This document shows positions 30,027-40,404 of a stretch of DNA of 64,000 bases, piece after piece. The notes beneath the pieces are model-generated. The model was not told the DNA's origin, searched no databases, and was given only the letters and a program-made list of their open reading frames with translations. Position 1 is the first letter of the stretch, and each line of letters starts with the position of its first letter. The position numbers and the translations under genes are program-made. The stretch is from Pseudomonas serboccidentalis. GTDB taxonomy: Bacteria > Pseudomonadota > Gammaproteobacteria > Pseudomonadales > Pseudomonadaceae. Location of the stretch: assembly GCF_028830055.1 (NCBI RefSeq), contig NZ_CP101655.1:3293229-3357228 (forward strand). Direction: 5' to 3'.

Positions 30027-30202
30027 CAGGCCGACTCACTGTCCTCATCCGGTTCGGGCTTCACCTGCTCCCACAACTCCGCCGCCCCGGGAAACTCGGT
30101 GCCGTCTTCCGGGCTCAGGTCATCCGGGTCGTAGCGGCTCAGACAGCCCTCCCCCAGAGTCGCAGGCGCTTTCGAAGTGGCTTTGTCCAGTGGATCGCTC
30201 AC
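30026..30202 (-). CDS. Small acidic hypothetical protein
   Basis: A 58-residue acidic protein starting at GTG (VSDPLDKATSKAPATLGEG) and ending EPDEDSESA. I recognise no domain; the layout (Pro, Asp, Glu rich) suggests a disordered or inducible small protein, and similar short proteins occur in other pseudomonads in my recollection. It is supported by GAGG eight bases ahead of the GTG. It lies on the minus strand between purU and the REP element, and the purU terminator sits just upstream of it, so it probably has its own promoter. Confidence 0.6.
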   Translation of the reverse strand: MSDPLDKATSKAPATLGEGCLSRYDPDDLSPEDGTEFPGAAELWEQVKPEPDEDSESA

Positions 30203-30227
30203 GGGCAGTTCCTCAAGGGCTGAAACG

Positions 30228-30264
30228 AAAAAAGGGCCTGGAACGATTGAACGCCCAGGCCCTT
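30228..30264 (-). terminator. Terminator of purU
   Basis: GGGCCTGG (30234-30241) pairs with CCAGGCCC (30255-30262); on the minus strand the right arm is followed by TTTTTTCG. It sits 27 bases after the purU stop. Confidence 0.93.
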
Positions 30265-30290
30265 CATTATTCAAGCATGCGTGGGTTCGA

Positions 30291-31139
30291 TCAGAACACC
30301 ACGGTCTTGTTGCCGTGCACCAGCACGCGGTCTTCGAGGTGATAACGCAGGCCCCGGGCCAACACCATCTTCTCGACGTCACGGCCGAAACGCACCATGT
30401 CTTCGATGCTGTCGCTGTGGCTGACACGCACCACGTCCTGCTCGATGATCGGACCGGCGTCCAGCTCTTCGGTGACGTAGTGGCAGGTCGCGCCGATCAG
30501 TTTCACGCCGCGCAGCGACGCCTGATGGTACGGCTTGGCGCCGACGAACGACGGCAGGAAGCTGTGGTGAATGTTGATCACCTTGTGCGCGTACTCGCGG
30601 CACAACGACGGTGGCAGGATCTGCATGTAGCGCGCCAGCACCACCACTTCGGCATCGTGCTGTTTGACCAGACGCGACACTTCGGCGAATGCCGGTTCCT
30701 TGTCCTGCGGATTGACCGGGACATGGTAATAAGGAATGCCGTGCCACTCGACCATGCTGCGCAGGTCATTGTGGTTGGAAATCACGCAGGAGATTTCGCA
30801 ATCGAGCTCATCGCTGTGCCAGCGGTGCAGCAAGTCGGCCAGGCAGTGAGATTCGCGGCTGGCCATCAGCACTACGCGCTTCTTCTGCTCGGTGTCGGTG
30901 ATGCGCCAGTCCATCGAGAACTCTTCGGCGATCGGCGCAAACTTCTCGCGCAACACTTCAATACCGAACGGCAGCGAATCGGCACGAATTTCGTGACGCA
31001 TGAAGAACCAGCCGTTCTGATTGTCCGAATGGTGGCTCGCTTCGGTGATCCAGCCGTTGTGGGATGCCAGAAAGTTACTGACTTTGGCAACGATGCCAAC
31101 GCGGTCAGGGCAGGAAATCACCAACCGAAAGGTGCGCAT
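30291..31139 (-). CDS. purU: Formyltetrahydrofolate deformylase
   Basis: A 282-residue PurU, which hydrolyses 10-formyltetrahydrofolate to formate and tetrahydrofolate, balancing one-carbon pools and supplying formate for PurT. An N-terminal ACT domain (RLVISCPDRVGIVAKVSNFLA) is followed by the formyltransferase fold with catalytic Asn/His/Asp in NIHHSFLPSFVGAKPYHQA and HYVTEELDAGPI. GGAGTTTCCCCCC precedes the ATG. It diverges from mvaT, the same neighbour as in P. aeruginosa. Confidence 0.97.
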   Translation of the reverse strand: MRTFRLVISCPDRVGIVAKVSNFLASHNGWITEASHHSDNQNGWFFMRHEIRADSLPFGIEVLREKFAPIAEEFSMDWRITDTEQKKRVVLMASRESHCLADLLHRWHSDELDCEISCVISNHNDLRSMVEWHGIPYYHVPVNPQDKEPAFAEVSRLVKQHDAEVVVLARYMQILPPSLCREYAHKVINIHHSFLPSFVGAKPYHQASLRGVKLIGATCHYVTEELDAGPIIEQDVVRVSHSDSIEDMVRFGRDVEKMVLARGLRYHLEDRVLVHGNKTVVF

Positions 31140-31399
31140 GGGGGGAAACTCCAGAACTTCGCAAAGGCGGGCATTCTAGCGACTGCGCGCGGAAACTGCA
31201 GTATTGATGACCCTGTCCGCGGAAAACGAGCGGTTCAGGGTTTCTCGGCGCCGCGCACACGAAGGGGATGACGCGCCTGCAGCATTGTTCAGGTGGATAA
31301 TTGTGAATATTCGTGATGACTGCATCACATTATTTAACAGCGCATTCAATTTACCGGTTATTTCACGTAACTAATTCAAATAAAAAAACCGCTTAAATG
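31140..31399. other. AT-rich purU-mvaT intergenic region
   Basis: A gap of about 330 bases between the divergent purU and mvaT starts (the mvaT promoter occupies its end, listed next). From about 31290 it becomes markedly A/T rich, which suits autoregulation by an H-NS-like protein. No gene is seen. Confidence 0.5.
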
Positions 31400-31428
31400 T
31401 TTACTTGATGAAACAGCCTGACTATTAT
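31400..31428 (+). promoter_or_regulatory. Probable sigma-70 promoter of mvaT
   Basis: TTTACT (31400-31405) and TATTAT (31423-31428) are separated by 17 bases and lie about 45 bases before the mvaT ATG. Both hexamers match the consensus at four or five positions. Confidence 0.6.
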
Positions 31429-31472
31429 TGCGGCACTGTCCCTGCCATTCAACACCTCATAAGGTAGTTATC

Positions 31473-31850
31473 ATGTCCTTGATCAACGAATATCGTGCCA
31501 CTGAAGAAGCAATCAAAGAGCTGCAAGCCCGTTTGAAGAACCTGTCGCAAGACGACAAATTGCAAGCCGAGCTGGAATTCGAAGGCAAACTGCGCACCCT
31601 GATGGGCGAATACTCCAAGTCCCTGCGCGACATCATCGCCCTGCTGGATCCAGAGTCGAAAACCAAAGGCACCCGTGGCGCCGCAGTAAAAACTACCGGC
31701 ACCAAGCGCGCACGCAAAGTTAAACAATACAAAAACCCGCACAACGGCGAAGTCATCGAAACCAAAGGTGGCAACCACAAGACTCTGAAAGAGTGGAAAG
31801 CCAAGTGGGGCGGTGACGTGGTTGAAGGCTGGGCTACCCTGCTGGGCTAA
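31473..31850 (+). CDS. mvaT: H-NS-family transcriptional silencer MvaT
   Basis: A 125-residue MvaT. The N-terminal oligomerisation coil begins MSLINEYRATEEAIKELQAR. The C-terminal AT-rich-DNA-binding domain contains KRARKVKQYKNPHNGEVIETKGGNH and ends WATLLG, both diagnostic. MvaT silences AT-rich and horizontally acquired genes in Pseudomonas, working with MvaU-type partners. The start is the ATG at 31473, giving the family length; a frame from 31428 adds unconserved residues. It sits between purU and sbcB as in P. aeruginosa. The low-GC toxin locus 9 kb away is a natural candidate target. Confidence 0.97.
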   Translation: MSLINEYRATEEAIKELQARLKNLSQDDKLQAELEFEGKLRTLMGEYSKSLRDIIALLDPESKTKGTRGAAVKTTGTKRARKVKQYKNPHNGEVIETKGGNHKTLKEWKAKWGGDVVEGWATLLG

Positions 31851-31888
31851 GCCGCAACGCCGGTCGCCGATTGCTTCTGCGACCCATG

Positions 31889-31918
31889 AAAAACGCCAGC
31901 ATACGCTGGCGTTTTTTT
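31889..31918. terminator. Bidirectional terminator between mvaT and sbcB
   Basis: AACGCCAGC (31892-31900) pairs with GCTGGCGTT around ATAC, with A runs before and T runs after, serving the two converging genes. Confidence 0.95.
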
Positions 31919-31953
31919 ATGCGCGGCCTTTCATGGAGACACTATGTTCGATT

Positions 31954-33384
31954 TCAAAGATTCAAACGTTTGCGCAATGCCTCGACATAACTCTGCCACT
32001 CATTGAGCACTTGATTCTGTAGCGGCGTAGCACTAAGCGCCCATTGCTGCGCGGCTTCGGCAAATGATCTCAGGGTATTAGGTGCGCCCATTTGCGGCTC
32101 GGACAAACGCTGCTGGCAGAATATTCTCCAGCGCTCTTGCTCTGCAGAATTCAACGTCTCGGGAAAGTTGCGTGCGCGATATCGAAAGAGCAATTCAGGC
32201 AGACGTTCATCATCGAACGGCCAGTGTTCTTGCGCTAACTGCGCCGGATCCGCCGTCCTCACTTGCTCGCATAGACGCCGATCGCGATCACCGATAAATC
32301 CATCGTACAACTGCTGTTCCGGGTCTTCACTCGGGGTGAAGTCTTCGCTGGCATACATTGCCGTAACTTTATCTTTCCAAACTTGTTGTGCGTCACTTAG
32401 CCGCAGCGCACGCGCCTGATAGAGCGCCATGTCCAACCCAAGGCGCTGCTGATCGTCGGCACGCAATACCGACAACGGCGCCACCACCGGGCAGCGATTG
32501 ATGTGAATCAGCTTGAGCGGCACCGGCAGTTCACCCTCGGCCAACGCGTCGCGGCGGGTGTAAAGACGCTGACGCAGGGTATCGGCGTCCAGATCCAGCA
32601 AGCCTTGCGGGTCGAGGTGCAGGTCACAGACGATCAAGGCATTGCGATTACGCGGATGCCAGGCCAATGGCAGCACCACACCGACATAATGCCGGGCCGC
32701 CGAAAAGCGTCCAGAGATATGCACCATCGGCTGCAGCAGGCGAATCTGATCCATGACCTTCTGCTTGCTGCGCAGTTGAAACAGCCAGTCATACAACTTC
32801 GGCTGTTTCTCGCGGATCAACCGCGCCAGGGCGATGGTTGCGCGCACATCCGACAAGGCTTCGTGGGCATGCCCATGGTCGATGTTGTTGGCGGCCGTCA
32901 GGCGTTCGAGTTTGAGGGTGACCTTGCCTTCGTCATCGGTCGGCCAGACCAGACCGTCGGGGCGCAACGCATAGGCGGCGCGTACCACATCGATCAGATC
33001 CCAACGACTGTTGCCGCCCTGCCACTCGCGGGCGTACGGGTCGAAGAAGTTGCGGTAGAGGCTGTAGCGGGTCATCTCGTCGTCGAACCGCAGGGTGTTG
33101 TAACCCGCGCCGCAGGTGCCCGGCGCTGCCAGTTGCGTGTGCACCCGGGTCATGAAGTCGGCTTCGCTCAGACCCTGCTCGGCGAGACGGCTCGGGGTGA
33201 TGCCGGTAATTGCACACGCAGCGGGATGCGGCAGGATGTCTTCGCTGGGCTGGCAGTAGAGGTTGACCGGTTCGTCGATTTCATTGAGATCGTGATCGGT
33301 GCGAATCCCGGCCACCTGCAGCGGACGATCGTTGCGGGGATTGATGCCGGTGGTTTCGTAGTCGTACCAAAAGATTGAAGTCAC
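31954..33384 (-). CDS. sbcB: Exodeoxyribonuclease I
   Basis: A 476-residue ExoI, the single-strand 3'-5' DNA exonuclease of recombination and mismatch repair. The DEDD-type active site starts in FWYDYETTGINPRNDRPLQ (residues 5-23), with further acidic positions in AGYNTLRFDDEMTRY and the HEALSDVRATIALA motif holding the catalytic His and Asp. The exoI-specific middle and C-terminal domains are complete. The start is GTG, and AGGAA lies 9 bases upstream. It converges on mvaT, and the shared terminator separates them. Confidence 0.95.
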   Translation of the reverse strand: MTSIFWYDYETTGINPRNDRPLQVAGIRTDHDLNEIDEPVNLYCQPSEDILPHPAACAITGITPSRLAEQGLSEADFMTRVHTQLAAPGTCGAGYNTLRFDDEMTRYSLYRNFFDPYAREWQGGNSRWDLIDVVRAAYALRPDGLVWPTDDEGKVTLKLERLTAANNIDHGHAHEALSDVRATIALARLIREKQPKLYDWLFQLRSKQKVMDQIRLLQPMVHISGRFSAARHYVGVVLPLAWHPRNRNALIVCDLHLDPQGLLDLDADTLRQRLYTRRDALAEGELPVPLKLIHINRCPVVAPLSVLRADDQQRLGLDMALYQARALRLSDAQQVWKDKVTAMYASEDFTPSEDPEQQLYDGFIGDRDRRLCEQVRTADPAQLAQEHWPFDDERLPELLFRYRARNFPETLNSAEQERWRIFCQQRLSEPQMGAPNTLRSFAEAAQQWALSATPLQNQVLNEWQSYVEALRKRLNL

Positions 33385-33565
33385 GGGCGGTTCCTGAACT
33401 GAAGATCGGCGAAGTCTAGGCGTTGAACCGCCATCGCGGCCAGCGCTCTGTCATTCAACCACCGTGCGCCACACGATGTGCAATACATAGTTATGTCGTT
33501 TTCCCCCAAGAGGCTGCTAGCATCGGACAGACTTCGCATCCCGATCCGGCCCCATCAGGTAGCCC

Positions 33566-34291
33566 ATGCTCGAGAACACAGCAGCGCCACGGAAAGCACC
33601 GCTGAACCCGCCACTCGATACCCGCTATCAAGTGGAAACCCCGGAAGGCATCGACCTGCCGTTGCGCCCGGCCGGTCTGATGGTGCGCACCCTGGCCTTC
33701 GGCATCGACCTGGGCATTCGCGGCGCCCTCCTCGGCGTGCTGTTCCTGGCACTGGCGTTTCTCGGCAAGCTCGGCATGGGCCTGGGGTCGCTGCTGCTGT
33801 TTGCCGTCAGCTGGTGGTACATGGTGCTGTTCGAAGTGCTGCATCAGGGCCGTTCGCCGGGCAAGCAATGGATGGGGCTGCGGGTGATCCACGATAACGG
33901 CACACCCATCGGCTGGTCGGCCTCGCTGCTGCGCAACCTGTTGCGCTTTGTCGATCTGCTGCCGTTCGGCTACTTCCTTGGCGCCATCAGTTGCCTGCAA
34001 CACCCGACCTTCAAGCGCCTGGGCGACATTGCCGCCGGCACCCTGGTGGTCTACAGCGAACGCGCCCTGCTCCGCCCGCAATTACCCGACGCCCAGCCGC
34101 GCAGCGCGCCCGTGCCGCTCAATCTCAGCGAACAACGCGCGCTGCTTGCCTTCGCCGAGCGCCAGGCTGAACTGTCACCCGCGCGGGTCAATGAGCTGGC
34201 GGCCCTGCTGGCCCAGCCGCTGCACATCCCGGCGCCCAAAGCGGTCAGCGAACTCAACGGCATCGCCCGCGGCTTGTTGGGTCCGACATGA
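33566..34291 (+). CDS. RDD-family membrane protein
   Basis: A 241-residue membrane protein. The RDD domain covers about residues 30-170, with Arg in MVRTLAFGIDLGIRG, the second hydrophobic pair, and GRSPGKQWMGLRVIHDNG, a family signature. The C-terminal 70 residues are soluble. RDD proteins have no agreed function; some act as ion antiporters. It is the first gene of a six-gene run whose members overlap or nearly touch (ATGA with the next gene). Confidence 0.9.
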   Translation: MLENTAAPRKAPLNPPLDTRYQVETPEGIDLPLRPAGLMVRTLAFGIDLGIRGALLGVLFLALAFLGKLGMGLGSLLLFAVSWWYMVLFEVLHQGRSPGKQWMGLRVIHDNGTPIGWSASLLRNLLRFVDLLPFGYFLGAISCLQHPTFKRLGDIAAGTLVVYSERALLRPQLPDAQPRSAPVPLNLSEQRALLAFAERQAELSPARVNELAALLAQPLHIPAPKAVSELNGIARGLLGPT

Positions 34292-35265
34292 AACAGAGTC
34301 TTTTCGAAGCCCGCCACAAGGCCGAATGGGAGCGTTACACGCTGGCCCTCGAGCGCCTCGAACACGGCAAGGACACTTCTCAGGTGGCCAGTTTCCCCAA
34401 GGCTTACCGGCGCGTGTGCCAGCATCTGGCGCTGGCGCAGGAGCGCGGCTACAGCAGTTTTCTGATCGACTCGCTGCAGCAACAGGTGTTGCGCGGCCAT
34501 CAGCAGCTGTATCGGCACCGCAGTCGTTTCGGCGCCAACCTGCTGGGTTTCATCCTCGCCGACTTCCCCCGACTGGTGCGCGCCGAATGGCCATTCGTGC
34601 TGGCTGCCGGCCTGCTGTTTTTCGGCAGCCTGATCGGTTTTGCGCTGTTGGTATATGCCTATCCCGAGCTGATCTACAACCTGATCCCCGCCGAACAGGT
34701 GCGCGAGATGCAGAGCCTGTACGATCCGGTGGCCGGGCACCTCGGGCGCTCGGCCGAACGCGCCGCCAGTGAAGACTGGGTGATGTTCGGATACTACGTG
34801 ATGCACAATATCGGCATCGCTTTCCAGACCTTCGCCAGTGGCTTGCTGCTGGGGGTGGGCAGTGCGTTTTTCCTGTTCTACAACGGCTTGGTCATCGGAG
34901 CGGTGGCCGGACACCTGACCGAGATCGGGTTTGGTCAGACGTTCTGGTCGTTCGTGATCGGCCACGGCGCTTTTGAACTGACTGCCATTGCCCTGGCTGG
35001 AGCGGCAGGCCTCAAACTGGGCTGGGCAGTGGTCGCACCGGGGCGTCTGACGCGTGGCGAGGCACTGGTGGAAGCCGCGCGCAAGAGCGTCCTGCTGGTG
35101 TGCGGGGTCATACTGTTGCTGTTGATCGCCGCTTTCGTCGAGGCGTACTGGTCATCAAAAACCAGCGTCACCCCGCTGACCAAATATCTGGTCGGCGCGG
35201 CGCTGTGGGCGGCGGTGGCGGCGTACTTGCTGTTTGCCGGAAGGACACGCCATGCGCCTGAGTGA
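34288..35265 (+). CDS. SpoIIM-family membrane protein
   Basis: A 325-residue protein of the stage II sporulation M superfamily. The soluble N-terminal part (MKQSLFEARHKAEWERYTLAL) is followed by about six membrane helices from residue 100 on (WPFVLAAGLLFFGSLIGFALLVYAYP and onwards). Members in non-sporing bacteria occur beside RDD and MoxR genes, as here. The function is unknown. It overlaps the RDD gene by ATGA, and the next gene starts 14 bases before its stop. Confidence 0.9.
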   Translation: MKQSLFEARHKAEWERYTLALERLEHGKDTSQVASFPKAYRRVCQHLALAQERGYSSFLIDSLQQQVLRGHQQLYRHRSRFGANLLGFILADFPRLVRAEWPFVLAAGLLFFGSLIGFALLVYAYPELIYNLIPAEQVREMQSLYDPVAGHLGRSAERAASEDWVMFGYYVMHNIGIAFQTFASGLLLGVGSAFFLFYNGLVIGAVAGHLTEIGFGQTFWSFVIGHGAFELTAIALAGAAGLKLGWAVVAPGRLTRGEALVEAARKSVLLVCGVILLLLIAAFVEAYWSSKTSVTPLTKYLVGAALWAAVAAYLLFAGRTRHAPE

Positions 35266-36799
35266 CGCCACCGTAGCCATCCGCCCGCGCAGCACCTGGG
35301 AAGCCATGGACCTGGGCGTCCTCATGAGTCAGCAGCACCGGCGTCTGCTGATGACCAGTTGGGCCATCGTCACCCTGCCGCTGTTCGCCTTGCTGACGTT
35401 GTTGCTGTGGGATTCGCCGTCGCTGGCGGTGTTCATTTTCTGGTGGCTGAAACCGGCTTACGAACGCCTGCCACTGTACATCCTGTCCAAGGCCCTGTTC
35501 GGCGAAACACCGACTCTGAAACAGGCCCTGGGCGAATTTCCTCGGTTGCTCAAACCGCAACTGCTGGCCAGCCTGACCTGGCGCCGCCTGAGCCTGAGCC
35601 GCAGTTTTCTGCTGCCGGTGTTGCAGCTTGAAGGCCTCGACGGTGCGGCCCGCCAGCAACGTCTGCAGGTGTTGTTGCAACGCAATGCCGGCGCCGCACA
35701 ATGGCTGACGATCATCGGCATGCACCTGGAGACCGCGCTGTGGATCGGCCTGATGGTACTGTTCTACATGCTGCTGCCGCAGCCGATCGAAACCGACTGG
35801 GACTGGCAATCGTTGATCCTCGACGCCGATCACCCTTGGCGCTGGCTGGAGCACCTGACCAATACCTTTTATGCGCTGGTGCTGGTGATCTGGGAGCCGG
35901 TGTATGTCGCCTGCGGTTTCAGCCTGTATCTGAACCGGCGCACCACCCTGGAAGCGTGGGACATCGAGCTGGTGTTTCGCCGTTTGCGCCAGCGTCTGAA
36001 CAGCAGCACTTTGGGTTTGCTGCTGGCCGTCTGCCTTTTGTTACCAGCAGTGCCACCCGTATGGGCCGCGGCCGATCCCGCCAGCGCGCCGCAGGCGCCA
36101 CGCCTGCTGCACCAACCGCTGACCAGCCAGGCCGCGCACGACAGCATCAAGGCGTTGCTGGAACAACCACCGTTCAAGAACAAGGAAAGCGTGACCCGTT
36201 ATCGCTTTGGCGACGACCCGGCCACCCCCGCCGAGGCCAGGCCCGGTGAGGCGCCGCAGTGGTTGAAGACCCTGCTCGGCTGGCTCGACAGTCAACGCTT
36301 CAATGCGCTGGGCACCCTGATTGAAGTGCTGTTGTGGGGGGCATTGATCGCCGCTATCGGCTGGCTGATCTGGCGCTACCGCGAGTTCCTGCGCACCTTC
36401 GTCAGTCGCCGGGCGAAGCTGCCCGCCCGCGTCAGGCCACCCGTACCGCAGCAAGCATTCGGCCTGGATCTGGACCCGCAAACCCTGCCCGATGACATCG
36501 CCGCCAGTGCCGAACAACTCTGGCACAGCCAGCCACGCGCCGCGCTGGGCCTGCTCTATCGCGGCTTGCTCAGCCGCCTGCTGCATGACTTCGACCTGAC
36601 CTTGAAACCTGCCGACACCGAGCATCAGGTGCTGCTGCGGGTCGAGCAGTTGCAGCGCCCGGAACTGCTGAGTTTCAGCCGCACCCTGACGCTGCACTGG
36701 CAGAACATGGCGTACGGGCATCGTGTGCCGGCGGCGCATCTGCAACAGGAACTGTGTAACGGCTGGCGTGCCCTGTTCGGCCCGGGAGTACGCGTTTGA
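35252..36799 (+). CDS. DUF4129-domain membrane protein
   Basis: A 515-residue membrane protein. There are hydrophobic segments near residues 35-65, 155-175 and 200-225, then one near 365-382. The DUF4129 domain lies near 405-500, with DIAASAEQLWHSQPRAALGLLYRGLLSRLLHDF. I start at ATG 35252 because GGAAGGA lies just upstream; an ATG 6 codons earlier is less well placed. The gene overlaps the SpoIIM-like gene by 14 bases and the DUF4350 gene by TTGA. Its role is unknown beyond the shared cluster. Confidence 0.85.
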   Translation: MRLSDATVAIRPRSTWEAMDLGVLMSQQHRRLLMTSWAIVTLPLFALLTLLLWDSPSLAVFIFWWLKPAYERLPLYILSKALFGETPTLKQALGEFPRLLKPQLLASLTWRRLSLSRSFLLPVLQLEGLDGAARQQRLQVLLQRNAGAAQWLTIIGMHLETALWIGLMVLFYMLLPQPIETDWDWQSLILDADHPWRWLEHLTNTFYALVLVIWEPVYVACGFSLYLNRRTTLEAWDIELVFRRLRQRLNSSTLGLLLAVCLLLPAVPPVWAAADPASAPQAPRLLHQPLTSQAAHDSIKALLEQPPFKNKESVTRYRFGDDPATPAEARPGEAPQWLKTLLGWLDSQRFNALGTLIEVLLWGALIAAIGWLIWRYREFLRTFVSRRAKLPARVRPPVPQQAFGLDLDPQTLPDDIAASAEQLWHSQPRAALGLLYRGLLSRLLHDFDLTLKPADTEHQVLLRVEQLQRPELLSFSRTLTLHWQNMAYGHRVPAAHLQQELCNGWRALFGPGVRV

Positions 36800-37955
36800 A
36801 CCGGCGCAACGTGTGGCTGATCGGCGGGCTGATTGTCGCCCTGCTCGCAGCGTTGAGCTTCTATCTGTACCTCAAGGCCAGGCCCTATCAGGAAGTGATC
36901 GATCACGGCCCTTCGCCCCAGGCCCAGGCCAATCCCTATCTGGCGGCGGAAATGTTCCTGCGCGAGCGCGGCCTCAAGGTCGGCCATGCCGAAACGCTGG
37001 CGGTGCTGCCCGACATCGATCCGCGTCGGCACACCCTGCTGTTGTTCAGCGAGCGCTCGCGGATGCCCCCGCGCCAGGTCGATCAGGTGCTGAACTGGGC
37101 ACGCGCCGGCGGACGCCTGGTGTTCGTCGCCGAAGCGCTGTGGGATAAACAGGCCGGACAGAGCGATGACCTGTTGCTGGACCGAGTGCAACTGCACCAG
37201 TCCCTGAGCAAGAATCTCAAGGAGCCGCCGGCAGAACTGGCCGATGACCCGTACCCGAACCTGACCAAGCTGTACCTGGAGGACGAGGACGCTCCCGCCT
37301 ACGCCGGTTTCGACACCGCGTTTCATCTGGATGACCCGAAGAATCTCGCGCAAGCCTGGGCCAACAGCGCCAAGGCCACGCATATGATGCAACTGGCCTA
37401 CGGCCTCGGCTCGATTACCGTGGTCACCGATGCCGAGTTGTGGAAGACCCCCGCCATCAGCAAACACGACAACGCCTGGCTGCTCTGGTACCTGAGCGCC
37501 GACACTGACGTCACGCTGCTTTTCAACACGGCACACGACGGCCTGCCGACCCTGCTCTGGCGCTATTTCCCACAAGCCATCGTTGCTCTGCTCGCGCTGA
37601 TCGGCCTGGGCTTGTGGCACGTCGGTGCGCGCCATGGGCCACTGCTCGCGCCCGCCCCACAGGCTCGCCGCCAGTTGCAGGAACACCTGCGCGCCAGTGC
37701 CGATTTCATCCTGCGCCACAACGGCCAGCACACACTGTTGCAAGCCCTGCAACAGGACGTACTGCGCCGCGCCCGACGCCGCCATCCCGGCTTCGACCAA
37801 TTGAACGTGGCCGAGCAATGGCTGGTGCTGTCGCGCCTGACCCGACAGCCGACCCGCGCCATCAGCCAGGCCCTGAGCCCGGTGCCGAAACAGCGCATGA
37901 GCAGCGCTGATTTCAGCCGCCAGGTGGCCCACCTGCAAACCTTGAGGAACACGCT

Positions 37956-37959
<4 letters not shown>
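36796..37959 (+). CDS. DUF4350-domain protein
   Basis: A 387-residue protein starting at TTG, overlapping the preceding stop. A single N-terminal helix (WLIGGLIVALLAALSFYLYL) anchors it. Residues about 40-190 form the DUF4350 domain (LLLFSERSRMPPRQVDQVLNW, GRLVFVAEAL), and a second membrane segment lies near residue 260 (QAIVALLALIGLGLWHVG). GGGAG precedes the TTG. The domain resembles a GATase-like fold in other annotations; I do not assign a reaction. It overlaps the MoxR gene by ATGA. Confidence 0.83.
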
Positions 37960-38957
<998 letters not shown>

Positions 38958-38973
38958 GAATTCAGGAAAAATC

Positions 38974-39048
38974 AAAAGATCGCAGCCTTCGGCAGCGCCT
39001 ACAGGGGATCGCGCTCTATGTAGAAGCTGCCGCAGGCTGCGATCTTTT
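38974..39048. repeat. REP doublet inside the MoxR operon
   Basis: AAAAGATCGCAGCCTTCGGC with AGCGCCTACAGG is mirrored by TGTAGAAGCT then GCCGCAGGCTGCGATCTTTT. It lies between the MoxR and DUF58 genes, which are otherwise contiguous members of the cluster. Confidence 0.85.
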
Positions 39049-39072
39049 CAGTAAACAGCCCGGTGCAGCGCC

Positions 39073-40404
39073 ATGAAACCATCACGCCTGCTGCTGATCT
39101 GGCTGGCCATTCTGCTCGCCGTTGGCACGCTGCTGGGCACCGTGCAGGCACTCGACATCCAGACGCCCGCCAGCCTGCCGGCGATCAACTGGGGTTTGCT
39201 GCTGGCCCTGCTGGTGCTGGCGTTGCTCGACGCCGTTCGCCTGCGGCGCATGCCCTCGCCCCGAGTGCAGCGGCAAATGCCCGGCAGCCTGGCACTCGGC
39301 CGTTGGAGCGAGGTACGGCTGCAGGTCAGTCACGTCTTCAGCGAGCCGCTAACGCTGGAGATGTTTGATCATGTGCCACAGGGGTTGAGTTTCGAAAACC
39401 TGCCGCTGTCGGTCGCGCTGCAACCCGGCCAGTTCAGCGAGGTCGGCTACCGCTTGCGCCCGCTCAGTCGCGGTCACTTCACCTTCGCGCATTGCGAAGT
39501 CAACCTGCCCAGCCCGCTGGGTCTGTGGTCAGGCAAACGCCTGCTCGACGTACCCGGCGACATTCGCGTCTACCCGGACTTTGCAAAGCTCTACGGTGGG
39601 CAGTTGCTGGCGGTGGATAATCGACTCAGCCAACTCGGGGTACGTCAACGACAGCGACGCGGTCTGGGTCTGGAGTTTCACCAACTGCGAGAATTCAGAG
39701 AAGGCGACAGCCTGCGCCAGATCGACTGGAAAGCCACGGCACGCCAGCGCACACCGATTGCCCGCGAGTACGAGGACGAACGCGATCAGCAGATTATTTT
39801 CATGCTCGACTGTGGCCGGAGCATGCGCAGTCAGGACGATGAACTGTCGCACTTCGACCATGCGCTCAATGCCTGCCTGCTGCTCAGTCATGTGGCGCTG
39901 CGCCAGGGTGACGCAGTGGGCCTTAGCACCTTCGCCAGCGATCGGCCGCGATACCTGGCGCCGGTCAAAGGCACCGGTTATCTCAACGTATTGCTCAACA
40001 GCGTTTACGATCTCGACAGCACACAACGGACCGCCGACTACCAGGCAGCGGCCAATCAGATACTGGCGAAACAAAAACGCAGGGCACTGGTGATACTGAT
40101 CACCCATCTGCGCGACGAAGACGATGATAACCTGTTGAACGCCGTCAAACGCCTGAGTGTTCGACACCGGGTGTTGGTGGCCAGCCTTCGGGAAACCGTG
40201 CTCGATGAAATACGCCAATGCCCGGTAGAAACACTGGACGAAGCGCTGGCCTATTGCAGCGTGGTGGACTATCTGAATGCCAGCGTGCAACGCCATGAGC
40301 ACTTGATTGCCCATGGTGTTGCGGTGCTGGAAGCTCGACCCGGGGAGTTGGGAGCCGGGTTGGTGACGCAATACCTGAGCTGGAAAAAAGCCGCCGCCCT
40401 CTAA
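39073..40404 (+). CDS. DUF58 (vWA-like) partner of MoxR
   Basis: A 443-residue protein. Two N-terminal hydrophobic segments (LLLIWLAILLAVGTLLG, GLLLALLVLALLDAVRL) are followed by a beta-rich region, the DUF58 motif REFREGDSLRQIDWKATARQ, and a vWA-like domain with IIFMLDCGRSMRSQ (metal-ion site DxxxS). DUF58 proteins usually work with MoxR ATPases. The stop (TAA 40402-40404) overlaps the stop of the toxin-locus gene on the other strand, so the two genes converge with no space for a terminator. Confidence 0.92.
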   Translation: MKPSRLLLIWLAILLAVGTLLGTVQALDIQTPASLPAINWGLLLALLVLALLDAVRLRRMPSPRVQRQMPGSLALGRWSEVRLQVSHVFSEPLTLEMFDHVPQGLSFENLPLSVALQPGQFSEVGYRLRPLSRGHFTFAHCEVNLPSPLGLWSGKRLLDVPGDIRVYPDFAKLYGGQLLAVDNRLSQLGVRQRQRRGLGLEFHQLREFREGDSLRQIDWKATARQRTPIAREYEDERDQQIIFMLDCGRSMRSQDDELSHFDHALNACLLLSHVALRQGDAVGLSTFASDRPRYLAPVKGTGYLNVLLNSVYDLDSTQRTADYQAAANQILAKQKRRALVILITHLRDEDDDNLLNAVKRLSVRHRVLVASLRETVLDEIRQCPVETLDEALAYCSVVDYLNASVQRHEHLIAHGVAVLEARPGELGAGLVTQYLSWKKAAAL

